64,000 nt of DNA from Bryobacterales bacterium (lineage in GTDB: Bacteria; Acidobacteriota; Terriglobia; Bryobacterales; UBA6623). Below the pieces are notes generated by a model. It was not told the origin of the DNA and made no database searches. It saw only the letters and a list, made by a program, of their open reading frames with translations. The stretch covers positions 1 to 64,000 of the forward strand of contig JAPPMG010000034.1 of the NCBI GenBank assembly GCA_028819215.1. The letters are read 5' to 3'. Every line of letters begins with the position of its first letter. Position 1 is the first letter of the stretch. Both the position numbers and the translations under genes were made by a program. Below are positions 9,478 to 17,935 of the stretch, piece after piece.

Positions 9478-9897
9478 GTGGCACTGGAACGCACGCTGAC
9501 CATCATCAAGCCCGACGCCGTCGCAGCTGGCAATTCCGGGCATATCATCGCCCACCTCGAGCGAGAGGGCTTCAGGATCGTCGCGATGAAGAAGATCACG
9601 CTGACGCGAGCTCAGGCGCAGGCCTTCTATGCAGTGCATAGCCAACGACCGTTCTTTGACAGCCTGGTTGACTTCATGACCTCCGGCCCGATCATTCCGA
9701 TGGTCTTGGAGCGCGACAACGCCATCGTCAGCCTGCGCGAAGTCATGGGAGCCACGAATCCCGAGCATGCCGCGGAAGGCACCGTGCGCAAGCTGTACGC
9801 CACCAACATCGAGCGAAACGCGATCCACGGCTCGGACGCACCGGAGACGGCGGCCGTCGAGCGGGCCTTTTTCTTCAGCGGCCTCGAACAGGGCTAG
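9478..9897 (+). CDS. ndk: Nucleoside diphosphate kinase
   Basis: The enzyme exchanges the terminal phosphate between nucleoside triphosphates and diphosphates. The protein starts MALERTLTIIKPDAV, and the catalytic phospho-histidine is H117 in RNAIHGSD. It is 139 residues, the usual length. The GTG start at 9478 is preceded by GAGGAGGAA (about 9461-9469), a strong ribosome binding site. Its place behind sucCD makes biochemical sense, because NDK equilibrates the nucleotide made by succinyl-CoA synthetase. The gene converges with the carboxylase gene only 19 bases away. Confidence 0.96.
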   Translation: MALERTLTIIKPDAVAAGNSGHIIAHLEREGFRIVAMKKITLTRAQAQAFYAVHSQRPFFDSLVDFMTSGPIIPMVLERDNAIVSLREVMGATNPEHAAEGTVRKLYATNIERNAIHGSDAPETAAVERAFFFSGLEQG

Positions 9898-9916
9898 CCC
9901 GTCCTCGCCAGCGCCC

Positions 9917-11467
9917 TCAGAGCGGTATGTTGCCGTGCTTCTTGCGCGGCGAACGCTCGGTCTTGTTGTCGAGCATCTCCAACGCTCGGCAGAGCTTGGC
10001 ACGCGTCTGGCTGGGCGCGATCACCTCATCGATCCAGCCCTTCTCCGCGGCGCGGTAGGGGTTGGCGAAGCTGGCCGTGAACTCCTCGATCCGATCGCTG
10101 CGGAAGCGCTCCGGGTCGTCCGCCTCGGCGAGCTCGCGCCGGTAGAGGATATTGACGGCGCCCTCCGGGCCCATGACAGCGATCTCGGCGGTCGGGTAGG
10201 CGAAGTTCATGTCCGTGCGAATGTGCTTCGAGCCCATCACGCAATATGCGCCGCCATAGGCCTTGCGCGTAATGACCGTGACCTTGGGCACGGTCGCTTC
10301 GCAGTAGGCGTACAGCAGCTTCGCCCCGTGCTTGATGATGCCGCCGTACTCCTGATCGGTGCCGGGCAAGAATCCGGGGACGTCCTCGAATGTGACGATA
10401 GGAATGTTGAACGCGTCGCAGAAGCGGACGAAGCGGGCTCCTTTCAGGGATGCGTTGATGTCGAGGCAACCCGCCAGCACGGCGGGCTGGTTGGCGACAA
10501 TGCCCACGGGTCGTCCGGCGAGGCGGGCGAAGCCGACCACGATGTTCTGGGCGAAGTGCGCCTGCACCTCGAAGAAGTAGGCGTCGTCGACCACTCGATG
10601 GATGATGTCGCGGATATCGTAGGGGATGTCCGGCTCCGCCGGCACAACGTCGTCGAGGTCGGCGTCAGCCCGGTCGGCCGGGTCCTCCGTGGCGCGCCAG
10701 GGTGGGTCGTCCAAGTTGTTCGACGGCAGGAACGACAGCAGCTCTCGGATCAGCTGCAGGCAGTGCGTGTCGTCGGCGGCCAAGAAATGCGCCACCCCGC
10801 TGGTCTCGTTGTGGGTGCGCGCGCCGCCAAGCGCCTCCTTGCCCACCTGCTCGTGCGTAACGGCGCGGATCACGTCTGGCCCGGTGACGAACATATGGCT
10901 GGTTTGGTCCACCATGAGCACGAAATCGGTGATGGCGGGAGAATACACCGCGCCGCCGGCGCAAGGTCCCATCACGGCGGAAATCTGCGGCACTACGCCG
11001 CTGGCGAGGGTATTGCGCAGGAAGATGTCGGCGTAGCCGGCTAGCGAGGCGACGCCCTCGTGAATGCGCGCGCCGCCGGAGTCGTTGAGCCCGATTACAG
11101 GTGCGCCAGTCTTCATGGCCAAGTCCATGATCTTGCAGACTTTCTTGGCGTTCTGGAGCGACAGGGACCCGCCGAATACCGTGAAGTCGTGAGCGAACGC
11201 ATAGGCCGGCCGGCCATCGATCTTGCCGTAGCCGGTAACGAAGCCATCGCCCGGTACCCTTTGCTCCGCCATTCCGAAGTCGGTGCAGTCGTGTGTCACC
11301 AGGCGGTCCAGTTCTTGGAACGTGCCCTCGTCTAGCAACAGCTCGAGCCGCTCGCGAGCTGCAAGCTTGCCGGCCTCTTTGTGCTTCTTGACCCGTTCCG
11401 GGCCGCCACCGGCGAGCGCCTCTGCGTTGCGCCGCTCGAGTTCCGCTCGTCTTTTGGCGAGATCCAT
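9917..11467 (-). CDS. Acyl-CoA carboxylase, carboxyltransferase (beta) subunit
   Basis: This is the carboxyltransferase subunit of a biotin-dependent propionyl- or methylcrotonyl-type acyl-CoA carboxylase, moving CO2 from carboxybiotin to acyl-CoA. It is 516 residues from the ATG at 11467. That start gives [18 protein letters not shown], typical of the family. Two crotonase-fold halves are seen, with oxyanion-hole glycines in [19 protein letters not shown] and the C-terminal half around [25 protein letters not shown]. Overall sequence resembles PccB and the methylmalonyl-CoA decarboxylase alpha subunit. No biotin carboxylase or BCCP gene is adjacent, so the partners must be elsewhere. Substrate preference is not decidable from sequence. 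Confidence 0.9.
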   Translation of the reverse strand: MDLAKRRAELERRNAEALAGGGPERVKKHKEAGKLAARERLELLLDEGTFQELDRLVTHDCTDFGMAEQRVPGDGFVTGYGKIDGRPAYAFAHDFTVFGGSLSLQNAKKVCKIMDLAMKTGAPVIGLNDSGGARIHEGVASLAGYADIFLRNTLASGVVPQISAVMGPCAGGAVYSPAITDFVLMVDQTSHMFVTGPDVIRAVTHEQVGKEALGGARTHNETSGVAHFLAADDTHCLQLIRELLSFLPSNNLDDPPWRATEDPADRADADLDDVVPAEPDIPYDIRDIIHRVVDDAYFFEVQAHFAQNIVVGFARLAGRPVGIVANQPAVLAGCLDINASLKGARFVRFCDAFNIPIVTFEDVPGFLPGTDQEYGGIIKHGAKLLYAYCEATVPKVTVITRKAYGGAYCVMGSKHIRTDMNFAYPTAEIAVMGPEGAVNILYRRELAEADDPERFRSDRIEEFTASFANPYRAAEKGWIDEVIAPSQTRAKLCRALEMLDNKTERSPRKKHGNIPL

Positions 11468-11623
11468 GAGTCTCCACAAGTTATCACGGCGGCTGTCAGG
11501 ACCGTTTAACACTTGGCACAAGCACGCACCACGAGTTCAAGACTCCCGACACCCAATCGGCCACAGCTCCCGCCCACTCATCGAGACTCGAGTTTTGCAA
11601 GAGCCACGACTACAATTCGAATT

Positions 11624-11842
11624 GTGAACCGAGCCTATGACACAGCGATAGAGAAGATGTCGGCACTCCCACCCGAGGAACAGGACCGAATTGCGCAGTG
11701 GATTCTCGGAGAGCTGCAGGATGAGGAACGCTGGACTCAAGCATTCTCAGATTCCCAAGATGCCCTGAGCAGTCTCGCCGATGAGGCCCGCACTGAAATT
11801 GGAGCTGGCAGAGCGGCGCAGCTTGATTCCGACAAGCTGTGA
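11624..11842 (+). CDS. Orphan RelB/ParD-like antitoxin (72 aa)
   Basis: The product contains the recognisable pattern LPPEEQDRIAQWILGELQDE followed by ERW and a C-terminal L-A-DEA-E---G---LDSDKL. These are hallmarks of a common small antitoxin family usually paired with a RelE/ParE-type toxin. GTG at 11624 is chosen because the family starts about 10 residues before this motif. The upstream ATG at 11513 would add a low-complexity leader. A GTG at 11839 overlaps its stop exactly where a toxin gene should begin (VKSRATPRL), but that frame ends after 15 codons. The antitoxin therefore appears to have lost its toxin. Confidence 0.65.
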   Translation: MNRAYDTAIEKMSALPPEEQDRIAQWILGELQDEERWTQAFSDSQDALSSLADEARTEIGAGRAAQLDSDKL

Positions 11843-12135
11843 AATCGAGGGCAACGCCCCGCCTTGGGCTGTCTGCCGCGACTTGATCGCCGAGAACGGG
11901 CTGTCGTCCAGGGCGCGTTCCTAGGCCGCATCAGGGCGCGGGCGAGGACCCCGGGTGTGGCGCCGCCGTAGTCGGGGCGTCTCATCGTGCTTTCTCCCCT
12001 TGGACTGACACCTCTATCGTACGGAAGCGGGTAAGATCGTGCGAACCGGCAACAAAGTAGCTTTATTAGGCGAATTATGCCGATTTTTCTCCGAAAACAC
12101 TTTATTGCTACGATTCTATCCGCAATACTATCGAC

Positions 12136-12342
12136 TTGAACGTTCGGGAGTTCATGAGACGCGCCAAGCAGTACGCAGCGAGGAACGGCCTGGACTTTCG
12201 GTTCGAGCAGGCCAGGGGCAAAGGGAGCCACGGCCAGTTGTACGTCGGCCGCAGGCGGACCATGGTCAAGCCCACCGAGCTCAGCGAGGGCGTGCTGCGG
12301 AACATGCTCCGGGACCTCGGGATCAAGAAGGAGGACTTCTAG
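12136..12342 (+). CDS. hicA: HicA-type mRNA interferase toxin
   Basis: A 68-residue double-stranded-RNA-binding-like fold protein of the HicA toxin family, which cleaves mRNA when not neutralised by HicB. It shows the family's GKGSHGQL motif with the catalytic histidine H32, and the closing GVLRNMLRDLGIKKEDF. The probable start is TTG at 12136. An ATG at 12154 would cut six residues. The gene lies one base before hicB on the same strand, the standard toxin-first order. The upstream 12040-12130 stretch is AT-rich compared with its neighbours, which is consistent with a promoter or operator and with horizontal acquisition. Confidence 0.87.
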   Translation: MNVREFMRRAKQYAARNGLDFRFEQARGKGSHGQLYVGRRRTMVKPTELSEGVLRNMLRDLGIKKEDF

Positions 12343-12343
12343 A

Positions 12344-12787
12344 GTGCGATATGCCTATCCATGCAGGATCGAGCGCGACGAGGACGGCGCGTTCGTCGTT
12401 TCCTTCCCGGACGTGGTCGGCGCCAACACCGGCGCTGACGACCGTGCCGACGCGTTGGAGCTGGCCGAGGACGCGCTCGCAGGGGCGCTCGGGATGTACG
12501 TCGAAATGCGGGAACCCATCCCTGTTCCGAGCCCCGTCATGGACGGTCAGGAGGTCGTCGCGGTCGACCCGGTGACGGCGGCCAAGTTGGAACTGTACAC
12601 CGCGATGCGGGACCGGGGCGTGACCAAGCGCGCGCTTGCGAAACGGCTGGGGCTGTCTGATACCACCGTGGGTCGCCTGATCGCCCCAGACCGCCGTTCC
12701 CGCATCGACCGTATTGTCAAGGCGCTTCGGGCGGTGGGCCGGGGCCTCGTGGTCGAGGGCCGGACGGACCCCGCTAACGCGGAATGA
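12344..12787 (+). CDS. hicB: HicB-type antitoxin with C-terminal HTH
   Basis: Antitoxin of the HicAB pair, binding and inactivating HicA and normally repressing the operon. The N-terminal half is a degraded RNase H-like HicB domain (YPCRIERDEDGAFVVSFPDV, then a helical segment DALELAEDAL). The C-terminal half (about residues 85-135) is a helix-turn-helix (KRALAKRLGLSDTTVGRLI) that would bind the promoter. It is 147 residues from GTG at 12344, one base after hicA. The pair appears intact, with complete motifs in both genes, in contrast to the decayed toxin-antitoxin pairs on either side. Confidence 0.87.
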   Translation: MRYAYPCRIERDEDGAFVVSFPDVVGANTGADDRADALELAEDALAGALGMYVEMREPIPVPSPVMDGQEVVAVDPVTAAKLELYTAMRDRGVTKRALAKRLGLSDTTVGRLIAPDRRSRIDRIVKALRAVGRGLVVEGRTDPANAE

Positions 12788-12798
12788 CCCGACTACGC

Positions 12799-12984
12799 TC
12801 AAGGGCGGTCGCTAGCGAAGTGGTTCGGCTTGACCTTGATCACTTCGCGCGCCAACAGGTAGGTATACCGGAGCGCGAAAACCACTGCGACTACGGGCGA
12901 GCCGACGGCGATTCCCCCGCCGATTGACATGGCGTCGGGGAGCATCATGAGGAACGTCCACATCGTGACCAACCCTATGGTCAC
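12799..12984 (-). CDS. Small predicted membrane protein (61 aa)
   Basis: No family is recognised. The protein has two hydrophobic segments (about residues 2-20 and 24-45) and a basic C-terminus (AREVIKVKPNHF). The start used is GTG at 12984. The same frame stays open upstream to about 13117 with plausible residues (LKRPKTLYAYA), so the true start may be farther out with a non-ATG codon. It converges with hicB, 11 bases apart. Probably a two-span inner-membrane protein of unknown role. Confidence 0.4.
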   Translation of the reverse strand: MTIGLVTMWTFLMMLPDAMSIGGGIAVGSPVVAVVFALRYTYLLAREVIKVKPNHFASDRP

Positions 12985-13080
12985 GGCGTAGGCGTAGAGC
13001 GTCTTCGGGCGCTTGAGCTGCGTCGCGAAGTGGAGCGCTGTTGCAATCCTGCCACCCGGCGTGTCATTACCTTCACTCAG

Positions 13081-13842
13081 ATGACGGTAGCGGAATCTGG
13101 CCGGCTTGTCGGCTTGTCAACTCAGATTGATACTGCCCATACGAAGAGATGCACATTCCTGTGGATTCTGGGAGCCGTGCTGGCGCTGCCCGCGCTTGCG
13201 GCGGACTCCGGCGCAGGGCTGAACCGGAGGGACGTCGAAGGCGGCACGCCCACCAGCGTGTTCGAGCGGCCGTCCGCGGTGCTGCTCGTGATCAACGCTA
13301 CGCCATCTCGAACGTGCACGGGGACGCTGGCCGCGGACGAGTGGGTGCTAACCGCCGCGCATTGCGTGGACGCCGTGCCAGTCGGCGAAAACTCGTGGGA
13401 ATCGGAACTGATCGTCGTACAGGGCTATCCAACAGTCACGGAGATCCACCACGCCGTGCAGACCGCCATGCACGAGGAGTACGATCCGCTGGAAGGCTAC
13501 GAGGACTGGGAGCACGACATCGCCTTGGTCCGGATGAACGAGAAGTTCCTAAGCAGGACGGCGGCGGTGATCGATCTAGCAGATCCGGAAGATTCTATCT
13601 TTCTGCAGCCGGGAACCACTACGTCCGCCGTTGGATGGGGCGGCGAGAATGTGTTCTCGATGACCGAGGCGATCTGGCCCTTGGTGGTGGGCCCGATCAG
13701 TGCGTCGAGCCATCTCTGCAGGCGGCGCGACGATCAAACTTGGGGGAATTCCAGTTCACCCGTAATCGGAAAGAGCAGCAGGAGAGCCGTAGCGCGGCTG
13801 GGGAACGCCCATTCGAACTCGCGGACACGAAGGCTATTGTGA
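13081..13842 (+). pseudogene. Truncated trypsin-like (S1) serine protease lacking the catalytic serine
   Basis: A signal-peptide-like segment (FLWILGAVLALPALA, residues 27-40) leads into an S1 protease domain beginning after LNRRDVEGG. Catalytic H94 (TAAHC) and D146 (EHDIALVRM) are present. The expected GDSGGP block with the nucleophile is absent in all frames examined. Recognisable sequence ends near 13735, and the frame then runs on through serine/arginine-rich sequence to 13842, overlapping the end of the opposite gene. It is therefore probably an inactive 3'-truncated copy. The intact protease at 29054-30082 shares the N-terminal NRRD--GG segment, so the two appear related. Confidence 0.65.
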
Positions 13843-16242
13843 GGGTGCGTCAAGGAACTCGGGCACGGGATAATCCGGGAGCGGCTTGTCGCGAAGCGTT
13901 TCCCATTCCCGGCGAAGATCATCCAGCCAGACAGGGCTGGCAGGGAGACGCAAGCTCAACTGCGCTTCAAACAATGATGCCGGCTCCACGGCGGTGCCGT
14001 TGGATTCAAGTACTTCAAGGGTCCGCTCGTTGAAGGTAGCCGGATTGCCGTGGAAACCCACGATGATCGGATCGAGGAACCGCAGGTAGCCTTCCCAAAA
14101 GTCATAGTGGGTGTCATCCCCTCCATGGTTGAAATTCCAGAAAACCAGATGCCGGAGGTGGTGCGGGGGGACACCTCCGCCGCTGCTGCCGTACAGTCTG
14201 CCATTAGCAACCTGGTCGTAGAGGTTGGCATAGGAGGGTTCGGTTTTGTGGATGTCAAGCGACTGCCCTGGACTCATATCAGCGCGCCAAAATACTGTTC
14301 CGGTTGCGCCGTGGCTCGTTCCAAAACCATGGAGATGGGCTGCGAGGTCTTGTGAGACCCCGACCCAAACGCCGTAACTGCTTTGACTGTTGATGGCACC
14401 GTGGGCGCTGTTTCCCGCGAGCGTCACGTGGTAGATTGACACGGCTGCGCTGGCGACGATGTTCATTGCGCGATTGGCGTTCACAAAAGACGTGCGCCGG
14501 ACCCACGAATTGACACATCGGTTGAGGTTGAGCAGGCTCCAACCTCCATCGTGGATTGCATTCTTGTGATGGACGAACTTCTCCAGAAACGAGCCGTGAA
14601 AGCTGATGTCTTCCACGCCTATCTCATCCAGGTGTGGATAGGACCGGACCGTCCAGTCGAATTCGGGATTGACGTTGACGTGCAAGGGTTCATTCAGGCG
14701 GATGCGATTGCCTTGGATTTCAGCAATGCTGTGCTCTTCGGTGATTCTCAGCCCTTTTGTCCGGAGGAGTGGGGCAAGGTCTTCGGGCGAACGCGGGCCG
14801 AGAAACTCATCAACTGCATCAGTGCTGTTCATCTGCAGGACGACCCGCTGACCGACGCTGAGTCTGGAACTGTCTGCTACGGTGAGGAAGAATGTCTCCC
14901 GGCTGGCGCTTTCCATAATCGTCGCCAAGGTTCGGGAGGATGTGCGGCGAGGCCGGAAGTTGAACATATAGGGCGAGGAATATAAGTTGTCGCCGGCGGG
15001 AGGCATATGGTTGACCTGACGGATGATCGTGCCGCCCAGTCCACTTCCGCTGCCTCGGAGAATGATCCTGCTTCCGCGGATATGGATGGGCGTGAATGCA
15101 CCAGCGCCATCCTTGTCAGCATCGGTATTGACTAGGAACTCGCCGGGCGGGAAGAACACGATGCCGCTGCCGTTGGCTTCGGCGGCGGCAATGGCGCTAA
15201 CAATCGCACTTTGATCGGAGAGACCATCGTCAGCTATGGCCCCGTACCGCGTGACATCGAACACTGGATACTCCACGTCAGGGATCGGCTCGCCGAAGTA
15301 GTGGTAGCCTGCGTAGGAAAAATCGGGGAGAACCGGTTCAGTGTCGGTCCGCTTCGCGGACACGAACTGTTCCCAAGTTCGAGAGCGGCCGCCTTGGCGC
15401 AAGTCTACTGGCCAGTACCGGCGGGTGTGGTCGAAGCCGGGCAATTGCGCCCAGAGTAGAACTCGATCAGGGGCTGGGCTCCCATTAAGGAGGTCGGAGG
15501 AGATGGGTATCAGGACTTCGCTGGTTCCTGGCTCCAGTATCTGTCTCCACAGAGTTTTTGCCCCGGTTCCGACCGAGAGCGGGAAGGCCTCTGTGAAATG
15601 GTTCTCGAACTCGATAGGGAAATACCAATGCGTCGGGCCAGAGCGGGGTCGGGCGAAAGACATTGCTGGATCTTCCTGTCGCGGCGCGCGAATTCTCCAC
15701 GAGAAGGTCCGATCCTTTGCGACGATATGATCGATGAATACGCGAGCCTCCGAATCTGGACGGCTCACAGCCCTGAACGTGATGGATCGCAGGTCTAGAT
15801 CGGGACTTGGCTCGGCCGGAGCGTAGAGGGGATCTGCCAAGTCGACGATTGCAAGCTGCCAACCGTCGGGAGGCGTCAGGCCCGACCATATCTTGTATGT
15901 GAGTTGCGTGCCGCCAGCCGAAGGGTGGTTGCGAACTCTGATCTTGAGGTCGCTCAGGCCGCTCCCCTCTGTTTTCCACCAGAAGCTCAGGCGGTGCCAG
16001 TTCGAGATTCGCAGCCCCGTATCGGCAAAATCGTAGGAGACGAATCCGGTTTCTCCATACCGGAACGAAGCAGCAATGGCGGTACTCCCCTCTTGGGCCT
16101 CGCTGGTTAGCTCGGCCCTTCCGGACCAACCCGAAAGGTCTTCGCAGTGCGTGAGCGTCTGGACTGGCTGCGCAGCGGCGTTGGTCCAAGCCCACAGGGA
16201 GGCGGTGCCGCAAACGAGCATTGACCGCAATGCGACGCACAC
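13834..16242 (-). CDS. Secreted parallel beta-helix protein (polysaccharide-lyase-like, DUF4955-type C-terminus)
   Basis: An 802-residue protein with an N-terminal signal (CGTASLWAWTNAAAQ). A beta-sandwich, carbohydrate-binding-like region (about residues 30-175, LSFWWKTEGSGLSDLKIRV) precedes a right-handed beta-helix that opens with VFDVTRYGAIADDGLSDQSA, the hallmark of pectate-lyase-3-like folds. The C-terminal part (HLVFWNFNHGG, then IVGFHGNPATFNE and VLESNG) matches my memory of the DUF4955 domain of polysaccharide-degradation proteins. The role is probably binding or cleavage of an acidic or algal-type polysaccharide outside the cell. No catalytic residues can be assigned. No transporter or other carbohydrate enzyme is adjacent, so the gene is isolated. 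Confidence 0.7.
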   Translation of the reverse strand: MCVALRSMLVCGTASLWAWTNAAAQPVQTLTHCEDLSGWSGRAELTSEAQEGSTAIAASFRYGETGFVSYDFADTGLRISNWHRLSFWWKTEGSGLSDLKIRVRNHPSAGGTQLTYKIWSGLTPPDGWQLAIVDLADPLYAPAEPSPDLDLRSITFRAVSRPDSEARVFIDHIVAKDRTFSWRIRAPRQEDPAMSFARPRSGPTHWYFPIEFENHFTEAFPLSVGTGAKTLWRQILEPGTSEVLIPISSDLLNGSPAPDRVLLWAQLPGFDHTRRYWPVDLRQGGRSRTWEQFVSAKRTDTEPVLPDFSYAGYHYFGEPIPDVEYPVFDVTRYGAIADDGLSDQSAIVSAIAAAEANGSGIVFFPPGEFLVNTDADKDGAGAFTPIHIRGSRIILRGSGSGLGGTIIRQVNHMPPAGDNLYSSPYMFNFRPRRTSSRTLATIMESASRETFFLTVADSSRLSVGQRVVLQMNSTDAVDEFLGPRSPEDLAPLLRTKGLRITEEHSIAEIQGNRIRLNEPLHVNVNPEFDWTVRSYPHLDEIGVEDISFHGSFLEKFVHHKNAIHDGGWSLLNLNRCVNSWVRRTSFVNANRAMNIVASAAVSIYHVTLAGNSAHGAINSQSSYGVWVGVSQDLAAHLHGFGTSHGATGTVFWRADMSPGQSLDIHKTEPSYANLYDQVANGRLYGSSGGGVPPHHLRHLVFWNFNHGGDDTHYDFWEGYLRFLDPIIVGFHGNPATFNERTLEVLESNGTAVEPASLFEAQLSLRLPASPVWLDDLRREWETLRDKPLPDYPVPEFLDAPSQ

Positions 16243-16253
16243 ACCAGCATCAT

Positions 16254-16472
16254 ATGGGATCGAGCGGACTGGTGGTGACCGTTTCCCCCACGTACCACGT
16301 GGTGATTCCTAAGCAGATCCGGAACCGGTTCTGCCGCGTGCCGCGCCAGAAGATCTAGGCGATCGCCTATGGCGACCAAATCGAGCTGATTCCCCTGCGA
16401 TCGATACGGGGGCTGAGAGGATCTTCGAAAGGACTTGACCCGAGCGTCGAACGCGCAGTAGACCGGGTATGA
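16254..16472 (+). pseudogene. Broken VapB-type (AbrB-fold) antitoxin
   Basis: From ATG 16254 the frame encodes a typical AbrB/SpoVT swapped-hairpin antitoxin: VTVSPTYHVVIPKQIRNRF, then AIAYGDQIELIPLR and a C-terminal toxin-binding tail ending DRV. An in-frame TAG at 16356-16358 (codon 35) interrupts it in the middle of the DNA-binding domain. Removing that stop would give a full 72-residue protein whose stop overlaps the VapC start in an ATGA arrangement. The downstream toxin is also broken, so the whole module is dead. Confidence 0.78.
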
Positions 16473-16800
16473 GTGTCATCGATTCCAGCGCTTGTCTGGA
16501 ATATTTTGCCGATGGTGCGAACGCCTGCTTCATTGAGGGACCGATCGAAGACATCGATGCCCTTGTGGCCCCCACGATAAGTCTCTCGGAAGTGTTGAAG
16601 AGGGTGCTCCAGCAATGTGACGAGAGTGCCGCACTTGAACCGACGGCAGCCATGCAACAGGGAACTGTCGTGGAGCTGTGAGCGGAGATTGCCCTGAGTG
16701 CGGCGGCGCTAACTATCGATCTGAAGCTGCCTCTGGCCGACAGTATCGCCCTCGCGGTTCTAGGCCATCGCGAGAACAATTGAGGACAGACCATCTTCGC
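16469..16800 (+). pseudogene. Broken VapC-type PIN-domain toxin
   Basis: The start MSVIDSSACLEYFADG carries the first PIN-domain acidic residue, and the helix PTISLSEVLKRVLQQ is typical of VapC ribonucleases. The frame stops at TGA 16679-16681 after GTVVEL, where the family continues. Past the stop the same frame still encodes ALTIDLKLPLADSIALA, the central PIN motif with its conserved aspartate. Beyond about 16755 recognisable coding continues only if small deletions are allowed. The toxin is thus inactivated by a stop and by indels. It would have overlapped its antitoxin by four bases. Confidence 0.78.
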
Positions 16801-16854
16801 CCCTTGGGCGAGCAACTGCTTCGCAGTAGCTGGCCCACGCGACTGGGGTACTGG

Positions 16855-17418
16855 CTAGCGGATCGGCAGCTTCGTCAGCGTGCAGGCATGGGCTTCGAGC
16901 AGCCGCGTCTTGCGCATCCGTGCGCGGTGTCCTTTGAGTCGAGCCAAGACGGGAATGACGTCGTGGCAGAACCAAGCAGCGAATGGAATGGCACCGAGGG
17001 CTAGGTAGGTCCAGACCGTCATCAGCATCTGCCGATGCATGTCCGCAATTCTCCTCTTGGAGTGTTTGGCTGCGACTTGGTCGAGCGCCTCCTCCCAGAC
17101 TCGCGTCTGCCGCTGTAAGTTTGCAGATTTCCAGATGTCGTGTCCTTGCAGCAGGGCCAGCCCGGCGCGTGTCAGGCTGAAGTCCTGCGAGGCCCAGGCA
17201 ATACAGCGAAGGCGGTCCCGCAGCAGCAAGTAGGCTGGCTCACCGAATCCGACGTGGTCGAGGCGGGCGAATTCGAACAGCTCCGTTTCCATCAAGCGGA
17301 GTCGTCGGCGTAAGCCCTCAGCACTGCACTGCCTGGAGATCTTGGCGATCGCTAGAGCGGCGGCGCTGGCGAGGATTGTTGCCCGAACCATGCTCAGAGT
17401 TTCTGGATCAAGTGTCAT
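16855..17418 (-). CDS. Hypothetical membrane-associated protein (187 aa)
   Basis: No family is recognised. A hydrophobic N-terminal segment (MVRATILASAAALAIAKI) is followed by a helical, charged region of about 100 residues (RQTRVWEEALDQVAAK) and a second hydrophobic stretch near residues 133-155 (TVWTYLALGAIPFAAWF), so a two-span membrane protein with a loop of about 110 residues between the spans is predicted. The ATG overlaps the stop of the upstream secreted-protein gene (ATGA), so the two are translationally coupled and probably act together. A fragment of an ECF sigma gene lies just upstream of the pair. Confidence 0.55.
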   Translation of the reverse strand: MTLDPETLSMVRATILASAAALAIAKISRQCSAEGLRRRLRLMETELFEFARLDHVGFGEPAYLLLRDRLRCIAWASQDFSLTRAGLALLQGHDIWKSANLQRQTRVWEEALDQVAAKHSKRRIADMHRQMLMTVWTYLALGAIPFAAWFCHDVIPVLARLKGHRARMRKTRLLEAHACTLTKLPIR

Positions 17419-17780
17419 GCGTTGTCTCCTTCTGGCAATGCGGTGCTATCTGCAACAAGCCTGGCTTCTGCCGCTGCAACCGGTGCGGCGGACTTGTTCA
17501 CAACTCTTGTGACAATGGTTGGCTCGATAATCTCTTCAATGGGATAGTGCTCGTCAATGGAATGAAGAGCAGCAATACCTTCCGTGTCAAATTCGATTCG
17601 AAGCTTCACTTCGTGATGGGAGGCCGCGAGCGCGGGCTCTTCCACGGCAATCTTGACGGTTCCTGCCAGCGGCCGATTGGACGTGCCCAGCGATGATTCA
17701 GCAACCTTGCTTGGCGCCGCTACTGCGACCGAACCTGCAACTAAGGACAGCGGAATGACCTTGGCGGCTACGAAACGCAT
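17415..17780 (-). CDS. Hypothetical exported protein (121 aa)
   Basis: The N-terminus MRFVAAKVIPLSLVAGSVAVAA is a signal peptide. The mature part is about 100 residues, beta-rich and acidic, with no cysteines and no recognised domain. Its stop overlaps the start of the next gene by four bases. The pair may be a small envelope unit. The remnant of a sigma-factor gene directly upstream in the same direction hints that it once formed a sigma-controlled operon. Function is unknown. Confidence 0.55.
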   Translation of the reverse strand: MRFVAAKVIPLSLVAGSVAVAAPSKVAESSLGTSNRPLAGTVKIAVEEPALAASHHEVKLRIEFDTEGIAALHSIDEHYPIEEIIEPTIVTRVVNKSAAPVAAAEARLVADSTALPEGDNA

Positions 17781-17886
17781 CCTGCAAGGCCCCTTGTTGG
17801 TTGTTGTGACCTAGGATGACGCCGTTGCGCGATCTTCTGCGTCAGTTTCGGCATCTAACTACTAAGACACCCGAGGCGGCCAACGG

Positions 17887-17935
17887 TCACAGAAGTTCTT
17901 CCGGGTCCGGGCCAAGGCGGTCTCAAACGAGCCTG
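17887..17935 (-). pseudogene. 3' fragment of an ECF sigma factor gene
   Basis: About 55 bases here closely match the 3' end of the intact ECF sigma gene at 21749-22333. Both share the core GGTCCGGGCCAAGGCG and flanking CTCA...CGAGCCT in plus-strand order. The fragment encodes DRLGPDPEELL before a stop, compared with ARLGPDLERFL in the intact gene. No sigma-2 or sigma-4 coding is seen upstream, so only the tail of a second copy survives. It was compared by eye, not by alignment software. Confidence 0.5.

Noticed and set aside
8698..11044. Overlapping long frames across sucD, ndk and the carboxylase beta subunit
   Set aside because: Shadows of recognised core genes, with no independent start signal or family.
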